The notes beneath the pieces were generated by a model, which was not told the DNA's origin, did no database searches, and saw nothing but the letters and a program-made list of their open reading frames with translations. DNA of 64,000 nucleotides from Alteromonas sp. KUL49 (GTDB lineage Bacteria; Pseudomonadota; Gammaproteobacteria; Enterobacterales; Alteromonadaceae), in contig NZ_BJKL01000001.1 in the NCBI RefSeq assembly GCF_006538345.1, positions 1 through 64,000 on the forward strand. The letters run 5' to 3'. Of the stretch, positions 19,794-33,423 are shown in pieces. Within the stretch, counting starts at the first letter, position 1. Each line of letters starts with the position of its first letter. Made by a program: the position numbers and the translations under genes.

Positions 19794-20441
19794 ATGAATT
19801 CACTTACTTGCCCATTATGTGTTCATGATTTTGAAAGTACAGATGTATTCTTTCAGGATAAGAAACGCTGTTACCATCAATGTCCTCAATGTAGTCTTGT
19901 ATTCGTCACGCCCGAAGAACGTCTCACACCAGATCAGGAACTCGAAGAATATAAGCTTCATGAAAACCATGTTGACGACGCCGGTTACCGAAAGTTTTTA
20001 AACCGCGCACTATCACCTTTAGTTCCCATGGTTGACTCTTTCACCAATGCATTAGATTTTGGCTGCGGTCCTGGACCACTACTCGCGATAATGCTTCGAG
20101 AGTACGGTATAGAAACGAGTATTTACGACCCATTCTTCTTTCCCTCTCGCGACGTATTAAATACGTCGTATTCTTTAATCACATGTACTGAAGCGATCGA
20201 GCATTTCCATCATCCTCACAAAGAGTGGGAACTTTGGCAGTCTTTAATCGCTTCTGATGGCGTCATTTTAATAATGACTAAGCGCGTGTTAGATAGAGAG
20301 CGCTTTAAGCACTGGCACTACAAGAACGACCCAACTCATGTGTGTTTTTTTAGCGAAGCTACTTTTCGTTATTTAGGTCAAAAATATCATTATGACGTAC
20401 AGTTCCCAACGAATGATGTTGTATTGATGAAGAAGCTTTAG
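19794..20441 (+). CDS. SAM-dependent methyltransferase with N-terminal zinc ribbon
   Basis: 215 residues. An N-terminal C4 ribbon (C6, C9, C30, C33) is followed by a class I methyltransferase fold with motif I ALDFGCGPGPLL (86-97) and an EAIEHFHHP segment typical of the Methyltransf_23 group. The substrate is unknown. The start ATG directly follows a terminator T run and lacks a Shine-Dalgarno sequence, so expression may depend on readthrough or a very short leader. The next gene, yihI, starts 52 bases after the stop. Confidence 0.82.
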   Translation: MNSLTCPLCVHDFESTDVFFQDKKRCYHQCPQCSLVFVTPEERLTPDQELEEYKLHENHVDDAGYRKFLNRALSPLVPMVDSFTNALDFGCGPGPLLAIMLREYGIETSIYDPFFFPSRDVLNTSYSLITCTEAIEHFHHPHKEWELWQSLIASDGVILIMTKRVLDRERFKHWHYKNDPTHVCFFSEATFRYLGQKYHYDVQFPTNDVVLMKKL

Positions 20442-20493
20442 AAAATACAGGTTATAATATGGGACTGTTCAATAAAGTACTGTCTCTCTTGTT

Positions 20494-21003
20494 ATGGCAA
20501 CCAAAAGTAAGAAATCCCGCAAAATTGGTCTCATTGGCGTTCGTAAAGATCCCGATCGTAAGCCTGGTTCACATCGCAATAACGATGCTCGCCCGAAAAA
20601 GCACAAGGGCAAACCAGCCGGTACCCGTAACAATGTTGAGCAACCATCCAAGTCCGTTGGCAGGAAGCAAGAGAATAAAGACCCCAGGTTAGGTAGTAAG
20701 AAGCCTATCTCCTTGATCAAAGTAGAGACGCCAACCCCAAATCAGCCACAAAAACGAAAGTATGCGACGCCAGCGCAAGAATTAGCCGCATTAGAAGCAG
20801 ACCAACGCCTTGCATCACTGCTCGACAAGCTCGATGACGATAAGCCGCTTACAAAAGAGCAACAAGCTTACGTGGATGAAAAAATGGCGAGACACCGCAT
20901 TCTCTGCGATCTACTTGGTATCGTAGAAGTGGAAGATGAAGAAGAAGAAAACGATCCATTCGACTCTCTCGACGCTATTGATATAGACGACTTCAAAGAT
21001 TAA
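20494..21003 (+). CDS. yihI: Der GTPase-activating protein YihI
   Basis: 169 residues. A highly basic, Lys/Arg-rich N-terminal half (KSKKSRKIGLIGVRKDPDRK) precedes a conserved helical domain ending in a very acidic tail (DEEEENDPFDSLDAIDIDDF). This is the layout of YihI, which stimulates GTP hydrolysis by the ribosome assembly GTPase Der. The context agrees: engB lies upstream and E. coli has the same engB-yihI neighbourhood. The DUF2489 gene follows after 33 bases. Confidence 0.9.
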   Translation: MATKSKKSRKIGLIGVRKDPDRKPGSHRNNDARPKKHKGKPAGTRNNVEQPSKSVGRKQENKDPRLGSKKPISLIKVETPTPNQPQKRKYATPAQELAALEADQRLASLLDKLDDDKPLTKEQQAYVDEKMARHRILCDLLGIVEVEDEEEENDPFDSLDAIDIDDFKD

Positions 21004-21036
21004 CTCAGTCAACTATTAACTTTCTAGAGTACTCTT

Positions 21037-21500
21037 ATGCCTTGGATCTATCTCGCAGTGTGTTTTGCTGCACTCATTATTATAGGACTTAGTTTTTACG
21101 CCGGACGCTTACTCTTCTTGCTTAAGCAACAAAAAGAGCGTCAAAACAGTGTGCGCAGTAAACGTATTTACAACATCAGTGAAAGTGTTCACGTAATTGC
21201 CATGGCAATGGAGCAGCAGCAGTGTGAGTTGAGTGAGGGAGTCATTCGTATCGTTAATTTACTAAACGCGTTACCTATTGACCCCCAGCCCGATTTTAAA
21301 AACCATCTATCCACACACTCACGCGCTGTTCGGAGAAATCAGCGGTTTTGCCACCTTAGAAGACAGAAAAAACGCTCTCTAAGAAGGAAAAGCGCAAACA
21401 AGATACCGCCCGTGAACAAATAGAATCAGAGTTCGAATCTAATGTTTTAAATGAACTCCCCAGTATAAAGGCCTACAGCGCAGAATTAATGAAAGGGTAG
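21037..21500 (+). CDS. DUF2489 family membrane-anchored protein; frame broken by two 1-nt insertions
   Basis: It starts with a single membrane anchor (WIYLAVCFAALIIIGLSFYAG, about residues 3-23) followed by a soluble helical region. The open frame from 21037 diverges after about residue 88. The natural continuation (HALFGEISGFATLEDRKTLS ... YSAELMKG) is found in the next two frames. One extra A in the run after GATTTT (about 21296-21300) and one extra A in the run after AGACAG (about 21367-21372) explain both shifts. Removing them gives 153 residues ending at 21500. Function unknown; the family occurs next to yihI. Confidence 0.8.
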
Positions 21501-21521
21501 ACTCAGGTCTGCCCTTTCCTA

Positions 21522-22094
21522 TTATCGAGCTAGCTCACTCACCTCTTGATAGCAAAAACACGTTTTGGCATGGTCGTTCACTATGCCAACGGCTTGCATA
21601 AACGCATAGCAAATTGTCTCACCAACAAAGGTAAATCCTCGCTTTTTGAGGTCTTTGGACATTTTTTTTGCCACAGCGGCACACTCTTCTTGGTTCCCAT
21701 CTACTTCACCGCGAATAGTCTTCCCCTCGGTAAATGCCCAAACATAGTCACTGAAAGACTGCTCCTCTTGTATCAACAGGTACGCTTTTGCATTTTTTAC
21801 GATAGCATTCAATTTCAGCCTATGTCGGATAAGCCCTGTATTTGTCATGAGTAATTCAATATCGTCTTCAGTCATCTCAACAATTTTTGAGGGGACAAAG
21901 TCAAAGAAAGCAGCTTCATAATTCTTCTGTTTTTTGAGTACGGTTATCCAAGAAAGCCCGGCTTGCTGGCCTTCTAGACAAAGCTTTGCAAAAAGAAGTT
22001 GGCTGTCTAACACTGGGCGTCCCCACTCTTCATCATGATACTTTTGATACAAAGGGTCTTCACTCACCCAGTTGCACCTGGTCACTTTATTCAT
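21522..22094 (-). CDS. tag: DNA-3-methyladenine glycosylase I
   Basis: Excises 3-methyladenine from alkylated DNA (base excision repair). 190 residues with the Tag hallmarks: RCNWVSEDPLYQKYHDEEWG at the start, the pocket loop LEGQQAGLSWITVL, and zinc ligands in the first cysteine and the C-terminal HAKTCFCY. It is convergent with the yihI-DUF2489 unit and divergent from glyQ across 149 bases. Confidence 0.96.
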   Translation of the reverse strand: MNKVTRCNWVSEDPLYQKYHDEEWGRPVLDSQLLFAKLCLEGQQAGLSWITVLKKQKNYEAAFFDFVPSKIVEMTEDDIELLMTNTGLIRHRLKLNAIVKNAKAYLLIQEEQSFSDYVWAFTEGKTIRGEVDGNQEECAAVAKKMSKDLKKRGFTFVGETICYAFMQAVGIVNDHAKTCFCYQEVSELAR

Positions 22095-22243
22095 GTGTTC
22101 TCACTTAGCAATTTTGCGCTTAAACCTTCTAGCATTATTCCTCAATAGATGCTGCATTTTCATGTATTACATCTACATACTACCCTTCACAAAATGTATA
22201 CTATGCATCTTTTTTATACCGTTAACCAATAAGCAGCGAATGT

Positions 22244-23152
22244 ATGCAGAAATACGATATTAAAACCTTTCAAGGGTTAATCCTCGCGCTACAGGATTAT
22301 TGGGCTCGTCAGGGCTGTGTCATCATACAACCTCTAGATATGGAAGTTGGTGCAGGCACATTTCATCCGATGACATTTCTTCGTTCTCTTGGCCCAGAGC
22401 CAATGAGCAGCGCTTATGTACAACCATGCCGTCGCCCAACTGATGGACGTTATGGTGAAAACCCCAATCGCTTACAGCACTACTATCAATTCCAAGTCAT
22501 GCTCAAGCCCTCTCCAGATAATATTCAGGAGTTATATTTGGGCTCTCTTAAAGAGCTCGGCTTTGACCCTCTCACCCATGACATTCGATTTGTAGAAGAC
22601 AACTGGGAATCACCAACGCTTGGCGCGTGGGGCTTAGGTTGGGAAGTGTGGCTTAACGGTATGGAAGTTACTCAATTTACCTACTTCCAACAAGTAGGTG
22701 GTCTAGAGTGCAAACCTGTTACTGGCGAAATCACCTATGGTCTAGAGCGTCTTGCCATGTATGTTCAAGGAGTAGATTCGATTTACGATCTTGTTTGGAC
22801 AGACGGCCCGCTAGGTAAAGTCACTTACGGTGATGTTTTCCATCAGAACGAAGTAGAACAATCAGCGTATAACTTTGAGCATGCAAATGTAGAGGCGTTA
22901 TTTAGAACCTTCGACGAGTGTGAAGCAGAAAGCCAGAAGCTTATTGAGCACAACTTGCCATTGCCTGCCTACGAGCAAGTCATGAAAGCATCTCATGCAT
23001 TTAATCTTCTGGATGCTCGTCATGCTATATCGGTTACTGAACGCCAACGTTATATCCTTCGCGTTCGTACATTGGCAAAAGCGTGTGCAGAAAGTTACTA
23101 CAACGCCCGTGAAGCACTAGGCTTCCCATTATGTAATAAGGAGGCTAAATAG
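22244..23152 (+). CDS. glyQ: Glycyl-tRNA synthetase alpha subunit
   Basis: Catalytic subunit of the bacterial (alpha2beta2) glycyl-tRNA synthetase. 302 residues with class II motifs, including [20 protein letters not shown], the [12 protein letters not shown] segment and the motif 3-like [11 protein letters not shown]. The start ATG gives [11 protein letters not shown] as in E. coli. The stop codon shares one base with the GTG start of glyS (TAGTG), so the subunits are translationally coupled. Confidence 0.98.
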   Translation: MQKYDIKTFQGLILALQDYWARQGCVIIQPLDMEVGAGTFHPMTFLRSLGPEPMSSAYVQPCRRPTDGRYGENPNRLQHYYQFQVMLKPSPDNIQELYLGSLKELGFDPLTHDIRFVEDNWESPTLGAWGLGWEVWLNGMEVTQFTYFQQVGGLECKPVTGEITYGLERLAMYVQGVDSIYDLVWTDGPLGKVTYGDVFHQNEVEQSAYNFEHANVEALFRTFDECEAESQKLIEHNLPLPAYEQVMKASHAFNLLDARHAISVTERQRYILRVRTLAKACAESYYNAREALGFPLCNKEAK

Positions 23153-25224
23153 TGCAGACTCAAAACTGTTTAGTAGAACTAGGGACCGAAGAACTCCCAC
23201 CAAAGGCGCTCAAAAACCTAGGTGAAAGCTTTGCAGCGCAGATTCAAGCGGCCCTTGAAGCGTCTGATTTAGGATTCGATAAAGTTGAATGGTATGCTGC
23301 TCCGCGTCGTCTAGCTGTTAGCATACTAGCACTTGCCGAAAAACAAGCAGATAAAGTGGTTGAGAAACGTGGTCCTGCGGTTACTGCCGCATTCGATGCT
23401 GACGGTAACCCCACTAAGGCGGCGTTAGGCTGGGCTCGAGGCAATGGTATTGAAGTTAGCCAAGCAGACCGTCTTGTGACAGACAAGGGTGAATGGCTGC
23501 TCCATAAAGCTGAAGTTGCAGGCAAGTCTGTTTCAGCGCTTCTCGGCGACATCATTAATCAAGCAATTAGCAAGCTTCCCATTCCTAAGCCTATGCGTTG
23601 GGGACGTAGTAGCACGCAATTCATTCGCCCTGTGCATACGTTAACCGTACTTTATGGCAGTGAAATTGTCCCTGTTACCGCTCTCGGTCTTTCAAGTGAT
23701 AGAGTACTTCAAGGGCATCGTTTCCACGGCGTCGGTCGTGTTGAACTAGACCATGCAGATAACTATCTTGATACATTACAGTCCCAATATGTACTCGCAG
23801 ATTTTGAAGGACGTAAAGCAAAGGTCAGTGAGGGCTTGTTAAATGCCGCAGCGGATCTTTCGCTTACTGCTGACTTTGACGATGCCCTGTTAGAAGAGAT
23901 TGCATCACTAGTAGAATGGCCTGTCATTCTGCAAGCAAGCTTCGATGAGTCTTTCCTAAAGGTTCCTAAGGAAGCACTCATCTACACCATGAAAGACGAC
24001 CAAAAGTATGTTCCGTTACTGGACAACGCTGGTGCGCTTTCTAACACATTCTTATTTGTGAGTAACATTGAAAGTCGCGACCCGATGCAAGTTATCTCAG
24101 GCAACGAGAAAGTTATACGCCCGCGCCTTGCAGACGCAGAATTCTTCTTTAACAGCGACAAGAAAGCAACATTAGAAAGCCGTTTAGACAAACTTTCTAC
24201 CGTGCTTTTCCAAAAGCAATTGGGCACGCTAAAAGAAAAGTCTGAACGTATTTCTGCGCTAGCGGCATTTATCGGTGAGCACATTGGTGCTGATTCGTCG
24301 CTTGCAGCTCGCGCAGGTTTGCTTGCTAAAGCAGACTTAATGACGAACATGGTCATGGAATTTCCAGACGTTCAAGGTGTCATGGGTAAGTACTATGCAC
24401 TTAATGATGGTGAAAATCCTCAAGTTGCTAACGCGCTATACGAACAATACTTTCCTCGTTTTGCAGGTGATGCGGTCCCATCCGACACAGTTGCTGCAAG
24501 TGTAGCACTCGCTGATAAACTCGATACTCTGGTAGGTATTTTCGGTATTGGCCAGTTACCCAAGGGCGACAAAGACCCATTTGCGCTTCGTCGTGCAGCG
24601 ATCGGCGCTATACGAATTATCACCGAGCTGTCTTTATCACTGGACTTAGAAGTACTGGTTGCTAAGGCTATTGAAGTGTATGGTGACAAGTTAACTAATA
24701 GCGATACCCAAACTCAGGTGGTTGATTTTGTGCTAGGTAGATTTGTAGCCTTCCTTCAGGACAAAGGTATAGGCACAGATGTTATTCAAGCAGTAGCGTC
24801 TCGTCGCCCTACTCAGCCTACTGACTATATGGCACGTATCGCTGCAGTAGATAGCTTTAAGCTTGCGTCTGAAGCGGAAGCGTTGGCAGCAGCCAATAAA
24901 CGTGTTGCTAATATACTCGCCAAACAAAGCGACGCGATTAATGATTCAGTAGAAGAATCACTACTTGTAGAAGATGCTGAGAAAGCGTTATTTGAAGCAC
25001 TCTCTGCAGCCAATACTGTGGTAGCAGAAAGTCTCCAATCAACAGACTACACTCGTATTCTTTCGACGCTGTCTACATTACGTGACGTTATCGATAACTT
25101 CTTTGACAATGTCATGGTAATGGCAGACGATGAAGCGATTAAAGCAAATCGTTTGGCGTTGCTCCAATTGCTCCGAGGCATATTCTTAACCACAGCTGAT
25201 GTTTCATTGTTAGCTAAGAGTTAA
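23152..25224 (+). CDS. glyS: Glycyl-tRNA synthetase beta subunit
   Basis: 690 residues, the usual length. The N-terminal region opens with LVELGTEELPPKALKNLG. The middle carries an HD-like domain (KADLMTNMVMEFPDVQGVMGKYYA), and the C-terminus is anticodon-binding. It starts with GTG overlapping the glyQ stop. It is needed for tRNA recognition together with GlyQ. A clear terminator follows. Confidence 0.98.
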   Translation: MQTQNCLVELGTEELPPKALKNLGESFAAQIQAALEASDLGFDKVEWYAAPRRLAVSILALAEKQADKVVEKRGPAVTAAFDADGNPTKAALGWARGNGIEVSQADRLVTDKGEWLLHKAEVAGKSVSALLGDIINQAISKLPIPKPMRWGRSSTQFIRPVHTLTVLYGSEIVPVTALGLSSDRVLQGHRFHGVGRVELDHADNYLDTLQSQYVLADFEGRKAKVSEGLLNAAADLSLTADFDDALLEEIASLVEWPVILQASFDESFLKVPKEALIYTMKDDQKYVPLLDNAGALSNTFLFVSNIESRDPMQVISGNEKVIRPRLADAEFFFNSDKKATLESRLDKLSTVLFQKQLGTLKEKSERISALAAFIGEHIGADSSLAARAGLLAKADLMTNMVMEFPDVQGVMGKYYALNDGENPQVANALYEQYFPRFAGDAVPSDTVAASVALADKLDTLVGIFGIGQLPKGDKDPFALRRAAIGAIRIITELSLSLDLEVLVAKAIEVYGDKLTNSDTQTQVVDFVLGRFVAFLQDKGIGTDVIQAVASRRPTQPTDYMARIAAVDSFKLASEAEALAAANKRVANILAKQSDAINDSVEESLLVEDAEKALFEALSAANTVVAESLQSTDYTRILSTLSTLRDVIDNFFDNVMVMADDEAIKANRLALLQLLRGIFLTTADVSLLAKS

Positions 25225-25253
25225 CCGACTCGTCGCAACTTAAGCAATTATTT

Positions 25254-25285
25254 AAGCCCAACATTTGTTTGGGCTTTTTTATTTT
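25254..25285 (+). terminator. Terminator of glyQS
   Basis: AAGCCCAA pairs with TTGGGCTT across a seven-base loop, followed by TTTTATTTTT. Confidence 0.92.
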
Positions 25286-25302
25286 TAAAAGGAATTCTCT
25301 TC

Positions 25303-25743
25303 TTGAGCAAATATATTGTAGCTTTGATATTTAGCGTATTGATTACTGGTTGCACGTCTAGTTCGTCGCTGTCAGGCCGCAGTAGTGCCACGCCAGTGAA
25401 CTTCAGTACTCTGTATCTTCGCGGTGTATTTAATTGGTGGGAGGCATTACCGGCCTATAAGTTTACGCCGTTAGACGATAGCCAGTGGACTGTTGACGTA
25501 GAGTTAATTGCGGATGGTCAGCCTTACGATTTCAGGCTATCTGACGAGAACTGGACCCCTTCTCAAAGTTGTGGTGCCGTGATTAAGAGTCAGCCAGTGA
25601 TTTTAGGAACTCAGTCAGTTCTAACGTGTAAACAGTCTTCTCAGAACCTACAGTTCACTCCTACGGTGACTGGCTTCTATCGCTTTCAAATCAGCCAGCC
25701 AAAGAGCGGTGAAGTTCTTCTTACCGTTTCTCGTATTCGCTAG
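25303..25743 (+). CDS. Small lipoprotein with a carbohydrate-binding-like (pullulanase-type E-set) domain
   Basis: 146 residues from a TTG start preceded by AAAGGAA. The signal peptide ends in a lipobox LITG-C17, so it should be lipidated. The mature part (YLRGVFNWWEALPAYKFTPL ... YDFRLSDENW) resembles the immunoglobulin-like domain of pullulanase-type enzymes and starch-associated lipoproteins, but there is no catalytic domain. The role is unknown; glycan binding at the outer membrane is inferred. It converges on gyrB and shares a bidirectional terminator. Confidence 0.78.
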   Translation: MSKYIVALIFSVLITGCTSSSSLSGRSSATPVNFSTLYLRGVFNWWEALPAYKFTPLDDSQWTVDVELIADGQPYDFRLSDENWTPSQSCGAVIKSQPVILGTQSVLTCKQSSQNLQFTPTVTGFYRFQISQPKSGEVLLTVSRIR

Positions 25744-25756
25744 TTAGAAATTCCCA

Positions 25757-25796
25757 TAAAAAAACCGGTGTCATTTCTGAGACCGGTTTTTTTTGT
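25757..25796. terminator. Bidirectional terminator between the lipoprotein gene and gyrB
   Basis: AAAACCGGT (25761-25769) pairs with ACCGGTTTT (25782-25790), flanked by an A run on the left and a T run on the right. It can end transcripts from both directions. Confidence 0.92.
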
Positions 25797-25813
25797 GATT
25801 GCGCTGAACTGCT

Positions 25814-29331
<3,518 letters not shown>

Positions 29332-29438
29332 CTGCTGTGTACTAGCTTTATAAGTTACTTAAAGCGAAGTGGGTGCACACTTATTGTACACCCACTCAAA
29401 GAATAAAATATTGTTAAGCACTGAATACTGTTTGTACT

Positions 29439-30539
29439 CTATAAACGCATTGGCATAATAACGTACAGTGCCGCGTCATCTGAAGCGTCTTCTATCAACG
29501 CACTAGCATTGGCGTCTGACATACTTAACTTCACTTCATCTGAGCCTAAAGCGTTTAAGACATCAATAAGATAAGCAACGTTAAAACCAATCTCTAAGTC
29601 ACTTCCCTCATAATTGATATCAACGATTTCTTCCGCTTCTTCCTGCTCCGGGTTATTTGCCGTAATCTTAATTTCACCTGACGAAAGGTTTAAGCGAACT
29701 CCTCGAAACTTTTCATTAGATAGAATAGCTGCCCGAGAAAATGCATCCTTCAAAACAGCTTTACTCGCCAAAATTTCTTTGTCACCGTCTTTTGGCAACA
29801 CACGACGATAATCAGGGAAACGACCATCAACAAGCTTACTTGTGAAAATAAAGTCATTGGAAAACAAGCGTAAATGATTAGCGCCAATTTGAATTTTAAG
29901 AGATTTATCTTCTTCACCTATTAGGCGAGAAATCTCTAACACACCCTTACGAGGAATAATTACCTGACGAGAAGGCAACGCAGTGTCATAGGTTAAACGG
30001 CACAACGCAAGGCGGTGACCATCAGTAGCAACAGTGCGAATTGTAGTATCTTCGGTTTCGAGGGACATACCGTTTAAGTAGTAACGAACATCCTGCTGAG
30101 CCATAGAAAAACTAGTAGCATCAATCAGACGCTTCAAGTTACTGCAGGTTATCTCAAACTCAACCTCGCCTTCCCAATCTTCAAGATTGGGGTAATCCGA
30201 CGCCGACAGCGTAGACAAGGTATAGCGTCCACGCCCTGCACGTATAAGTGCTTTGTTCCCATCTACAGAGAAAACGATATTCGTACCGTCAGACAAACCA
30301 CGAATAATATCGAAAAGCTTCTTTGCAGGAACAGTAATTTCACCGTCGACGGAATCGCCCTCAAGCTTGACGCTCGAAATAAGCTCAACTTCCAAATCGG
30401 TACCGGTAAGCCATAGCGCACCTTCACTCACCTTAATAAGGATATTGGAAAGAATAGGCAGTGTGTGACGACGCTCGATAGCGCCAGACACTAATTGAAG
30501 AGGTTGCAAAAACGTTTCGCGGCTTATAGTAAATTTCAT
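29439..30539 (-). CDS. dnaN: DNA polymerase III beta sliding clamp
   Basis: 366 residues, exactly the length of E. coli DnaN. Three repeated clamp domains are apparent, opening MKFTISRETFLQPLQLVSGAIERR and ending with the hydrophobic-cleft C-terminus ALYVIMPMRL. It tethers polymerases to DNA. It follows dnaA by 30 bases in the dnaA-dnaN-recF-gyrB run, probably cotranscribed with dnaA. Confidence 0.99.
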   Translation of the reverse strand: MKFTISRETFLQPLQLVSGAIERRHTLPILSNILIKVSEGALWLTGTDLEVELISSVKLEGDSVDGEITVPAKKLFDIIRGLSDGTNIVFSVDGNKALIRAGRGRYTLSTLSASDYPNLEDWEGEVEFEITCSNLKRLIDATSFSMAQQDVRYYLNGMSLETEDTTIRTVATDGHRLALCRLTYDTALPSRQVIIPRKGVLEISRLIGEEDKSLKIQIGANHLRLFSNDFIFTSKLVDGRFPDYRRVLPKDGDKEILASKAVLKDAFSRAAILSNEKFRGVRLNLSSGEIKITANNPEQEEAEEIVDINYEGSDLEIGFNVAYLIDVLNALGSDEVKLSMSDANASALIEDASDDAALYVIMPMRL

Positions 30540-30569
30540 CGCTGTGCTATCTCGCCTCTAAAAGTCGAT

Positions 30570-32066
30570 TTACGAAGACAAAGTCCGTATGAGGTTTTTA
30601 TAGTCCTCTTTTATATCATGACTTTCTTCTCTTAGCTGCTCTATTTTTCGGCAAGCATGCAAAACAGTAGTGTGATCACGACCGCCGAAAGCGTTACCTA
30701 ATTCGGGAAGACTATGGTTAGTTAGTTCCTTGGCTAGCGCCATAGCGACTTGACGAGGACGCGCAACACTTCTGCTTCTTCGTTTTGAGAGAATATCAGC
30801 AACTTTAATCTTGTAGTAATCGGCCACCGTCTTTTGAATATTGTCTACGGTAACCAACTTTTCTTGCAGCGCTAGTAGATCTCGCAATGCTTCGCGAACA
30901 AAATCGATAGTGATTGGACGGCCAGTAAAATTCGCATTTGCAATAACGCGGTTGAGTGCGCCTTCTAGCTCACGAACATTCGAGCGGAGTCGTTTAGCAA
31001 TAAAGAATGCAACTTCGTTGGGCAAGTGAATTCTGTTCTCAGCCGCTTTACGCATAAGAATAGCAACTCGTGTTTCCAGCTCTGGAGGCTCTATAGCGAT
31101 AGTCAGACCCCAGCCAAAACGTGACTTAAGTCGGTCTTCCACACCGTCAATTTCTTTTGGATAGCGATCGGACGTTAGAATGATCTGCTGATTACCTTCA
31201 AGCAACGCGTTAAACGTATGGAAAAACTCTTCCTGAGAACGCTCTTTATTAGCAAAGAACTGAATATCATCGATTAAAAGCGCGTCTACCGAACGATAAA
31301 AACGTTTAAAGTCTTCTATAGCATTGTTTTGTAGCGCTTTAACCATATCTTGGACAAATCGCTCTGAATGCATGTACACAATCTTTGCATCTTGCTTATT
31401 AGCAACAATACCATTACCCACCGCATGGAGCAGGTGAGTCTTACCCAATCCAGTGCCTCCATAGATGAACAGCGGATTGTAAGAGCCACCAGGGTTATTA
31501 GCCACCTGTGTTGCTGCAGCTCGTGCTAGTTGGTTTGACTTACCTTCTACAAAGTTATCAAACTGGTAAGTACCGTTAATGTTGCTCTTATGTTTCATCG
31601 CTTCCGGAATAGGTACCACTGATGGCGAAGAATTTACCGGCTTGGCACTACTGACTGGAGTATTTGTCGAAAACGACGACAGAGGCATGGGTGCAGTAGG
31701 TTCAGGTAATGGATCACTTGCCGCAGGCATAGAAATAGGCGCTTGTGAAACTGGGTTACTACTAACGGGAGCAACAATAGGCGAATTGCCAGTAGATATA
31801 GACGCCGGACGTTGAGCCTGCATCGCTTCACGCTTCAAGACATCTAAACGAAGCTGCGGTGCATTGGCACCAGCAAATTCATGAAGTAACGCAGTAATAC
31901 TGTCTAAATACTTGTCGCGAACCCAATCAAGTACGAAACGATTAGGTGCATACAACGAAACAAGTCCTTCTTCTTCTTGTGATACAAGTGGTCTTATCCA
32001 CATGCTGAACTGCTGCGTAGGCAAATCTTGACGCAAACGCTCTAGGCATTGGTTCCATAACGACAT
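30570..32066 (-). CDS. dnaA: Chromosomal replication initiator DnaA
   Basis: 498 residues. Domain I starts [15 protein letters not shown]; a long Ser/Pro-rich domain II linker (about 85-160) accounts for the extra length over E. coli DnaA (467). Domain III is AAA+ with Walker [10 protein letters not shown] (about 203) and Walker B LLIDDIQF. The domain IV helix-turn-helix with the signature [15 protein letters not shown] binds DnaA boxes. It is divergent from rpmH across 604 bases that contain DnaA boxes and GATC sites, which points to autoregulation. Confidence 0.99.
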   Translation of the reverse strand: MSLWNQCLERLRQDLPTQQFSMWIRPLVSQEEEGLVSLYAPNRFVLDWVRDKYLDSITALLHEFAGANAPQLRLDVLKREAMQAQRPASISTGNSPIVAPVSSNPVSQAPISMPAASDPLPEPTAPMPLSSFSTNTPVSSAKPVNSSPSVVPIPEAMKHKSNINGTYQFDNFVEGKSNQLARAAATQVANNPGGSYNPLFIYGGTGLGKTHLLHAVGNGIVANKQDAKIVYMHSERFVQDMVKALQNNAIEDFKRFYRSVDALLIDDIQFFANKERSQEEFFHTFNALLEGNQQIILTSDRYPKEIDGVEDRLKSRFGWGLTIAIEPPELETRVAILMRKAAENRIHLPNEVAFFIAKRLRSNVRELEGALNRVIANANFTGRPITIDFVREALRDLLALQEKLVTVDNIQKTVADYYKIKVADILSKRRSRSVARPRQVAMALAKELTNHSLPELGNAFGGRDHTTVLHACRKIEQLREESHDIKEDYKNLIRTLSS

Positions 32067-32670
32067 GGTACAAATTGCTCCCGTAACTCACTACTATTAC
32101 CAACAACACACCGGGATGACAGGCACCATAGTTCGTCAAAGCGAATGACTTGAATGGAATTTATTTTGTTGGGTATCAGCGAGACTATTATTAATCTTCT
32201 AAGCTGTGGATTATCTAACGATGAACAAAAAAAGTAAACAGCGATCACGATAGATCTTAAGGATCAATTTCACAACTAACTGTAATAAAAGAAAATAATC
32301 AATATAACAATTGATCACGGTGACATTCTAAATTGTTATTTAAACAGTGGAAAACTTTACTTGATCAATACTAATTTTAGTGACCTTGCCCAGAAAAATA
32401 CATTTTCTGTGGATAACTTGTATAAGAAAAAGTCGTTATACACAATGAAAGTGAAAAGTAAACTGAGAATAAATCAAAAAACTGTATAAAAATGCCTACT
32501 TTTTACACGACACAGTGCTATTTCATATTGACAGAGAGGCCCGAGATCTCTAGAATTCAGCGTCCTTTTGGGATGGGCCCAAAAACAATGAGCAAAGTTA
32601 ACTTTAGTGTTGAAGATATCTTTGTCTATTGAAACGCCTATTATTAACTTAATAAAGTGAGACTTTGGTC
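32067..32670. promoter_or_regulatory. dnaA-rpmH divergent promoter region with DnaA boxes
   Basis: A 604-base, very AT-rich gap. DnaA boxes: TGTGGATAA at 32408-32416, TTATACACA at 32436-32444 and a one-mismatch TGTGGATTA at 32205-32213. About six GATC sites (32243, 32253, 32262, 32313, 32363, 32545) are present. A hairpin TTTTGGG/CCCAAAA (32566-32584) lies in the rpmH leader. The simplest reading is the autoregulated dnaA promoter plus the rpmH promoter. GATC density is much lower than at the mnmG-side origin, so I do not call it oriC. Confidence 0.7.
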
Positions 32671-32805
32671 ATGAAAAGAACATTTCAACCGAGCAATCTT
32701 AAGCGTAAGCGTTCTCACGGTTTCCGTGCTCGTATGGCGACTAAAAATGGTCGTAAAGTACTAGCAGCTCGCCGTGCAAAAGGCCGCGCTCGTCTTTCTG
32801 CTTAA
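32671..32805 (+). CDS. rpmH: 50S ribosomal protein L34
   Basis: A 44-residue, extremely basic protein, [19 protein letters not shown] and onward to [11 protein letters not shown], an unmistakable L34. ATG at 32671, stop TAA at 32803-32805. It heads rpmH-rnpA-yidD-yidC and is divergent from dnaA, the ancestral bacterial origin arrangement. Confidence 0.99.
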   Translation: MKRTFQPSNLKRKRSHGFRARMATKNGRKVLAARRAKGRARLSA

Positions 32806-32820
32806 TGGAAAGATGCCGAA

Positions 32821-33180
32821 GTGGGCGAGAATCAATTTTCCAGGGAGTTACGTCTGTTAACTCCCTCCCACTTTACCCATGTGTTTAACGACGCAACTCC
32901 AGCTGTATCCCCTTCTTTTACTGTATTAGCACGTCCTAGTGGTCAATCCACTCCCCGACTTGGTATTACACTCGCGAAAAAACGTATTCGCAAAGCCCAT
33001 GATAGAAACCGACTTAAACGTTTGGTCAGAGAAAGCTTTCGCCACAAACAGCACAACCTCCCCAATGTAGATATAATCGTCATCGGGAAAAGTGGAGCTG
33101 ACACCCTAACTAATCAAGAAGTGTTTTCCACATTAGATAAATTATGGAAAAAATTAGCAAAGCGTTGCAAAGCATCTTAA
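32821..33180 (+). CDS. rnpA: Ribonuclease P protein component
   Basis: 119 residues; the protein cofactor that helps the RNase P RNA mature tRNA 5' ends. The conserved RNR-type motif appears as [20 protein letters not shown] (about 55-74). It starts with GTG, 15 bases after rpmH. Its last 37 bases overlap the beginning of yidD in another frame, a known feature of this operon. Confidence 0.97.
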   Translation: MGENQFSRELRLLTPSHFTHVFNDATPAVSPSFTVLARPSGQSTPRLGITLAKKRIRKAHDRNRLKRLVRESFRHKQHNLPNVDIIVIGKSGADTLTNQEVFSTLDKLWKKLAKRCKAS

Positions 33181-33413
33181 TTGCGCTTCCAATTTTACTC
33201 ATAAAGCTGTATCAATGGCTTGTTTCCCCTATGCTGGGGCAGCGATGTCGCTTTCACCCTTCATGCTCGCATTACGCTATTGAAGCATTAAAAGTACATG
33301 GAATTGCAAAAGGCAGTTGGTTATCGATTAAACGCATATTAAAATGCCACCCTTTGCATGCCGGCGGATACGATCCAGTGCCGGAAAAACAACAAAATAA
33401 ACAATCAGACTAA
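33144..33413 (+). CDS. yidD: Membrane protein insertion efficiency factor YidD
   Basis: 89 residues with the YidD core [35 protein letters not shown] and [15 protein letters not shown]. It carries the conserved cysteines and is membrane-associated through an amphipathic N-terminus. It assists YidC-dependent insertion. The start lies inside rnpA, and the stop is ten bases before yidC. Confidence 0.96.
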   Translation: MEKISKALQSILIALPILLIKLYQWLVSPMLGQRCRFHPSCSHYAIEALKVHGIAKGSWLSIKRILKCHPLHAGGYDPVPEKQQNKQSD

Positions 33414-33423
33414 AGAGACCAGT

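Noticed and set aside
21425..21450. tRNA T-loop-like GTTCGAATC
   Set aside because: It lies within the DUF2489 coding sequence and there is no cloverleaf or acceptor stem around it.
32067..32670. dnaA-rpmH gap as the replication origin
   Set aside because: It has DnaA boxes, but only about six scattered GATC sites and no clustered AT-rich repeats. The gap before mnmG has 18 GATC sites and the expected enteric arrangement. The boxes here fit dnaA autoregulation.
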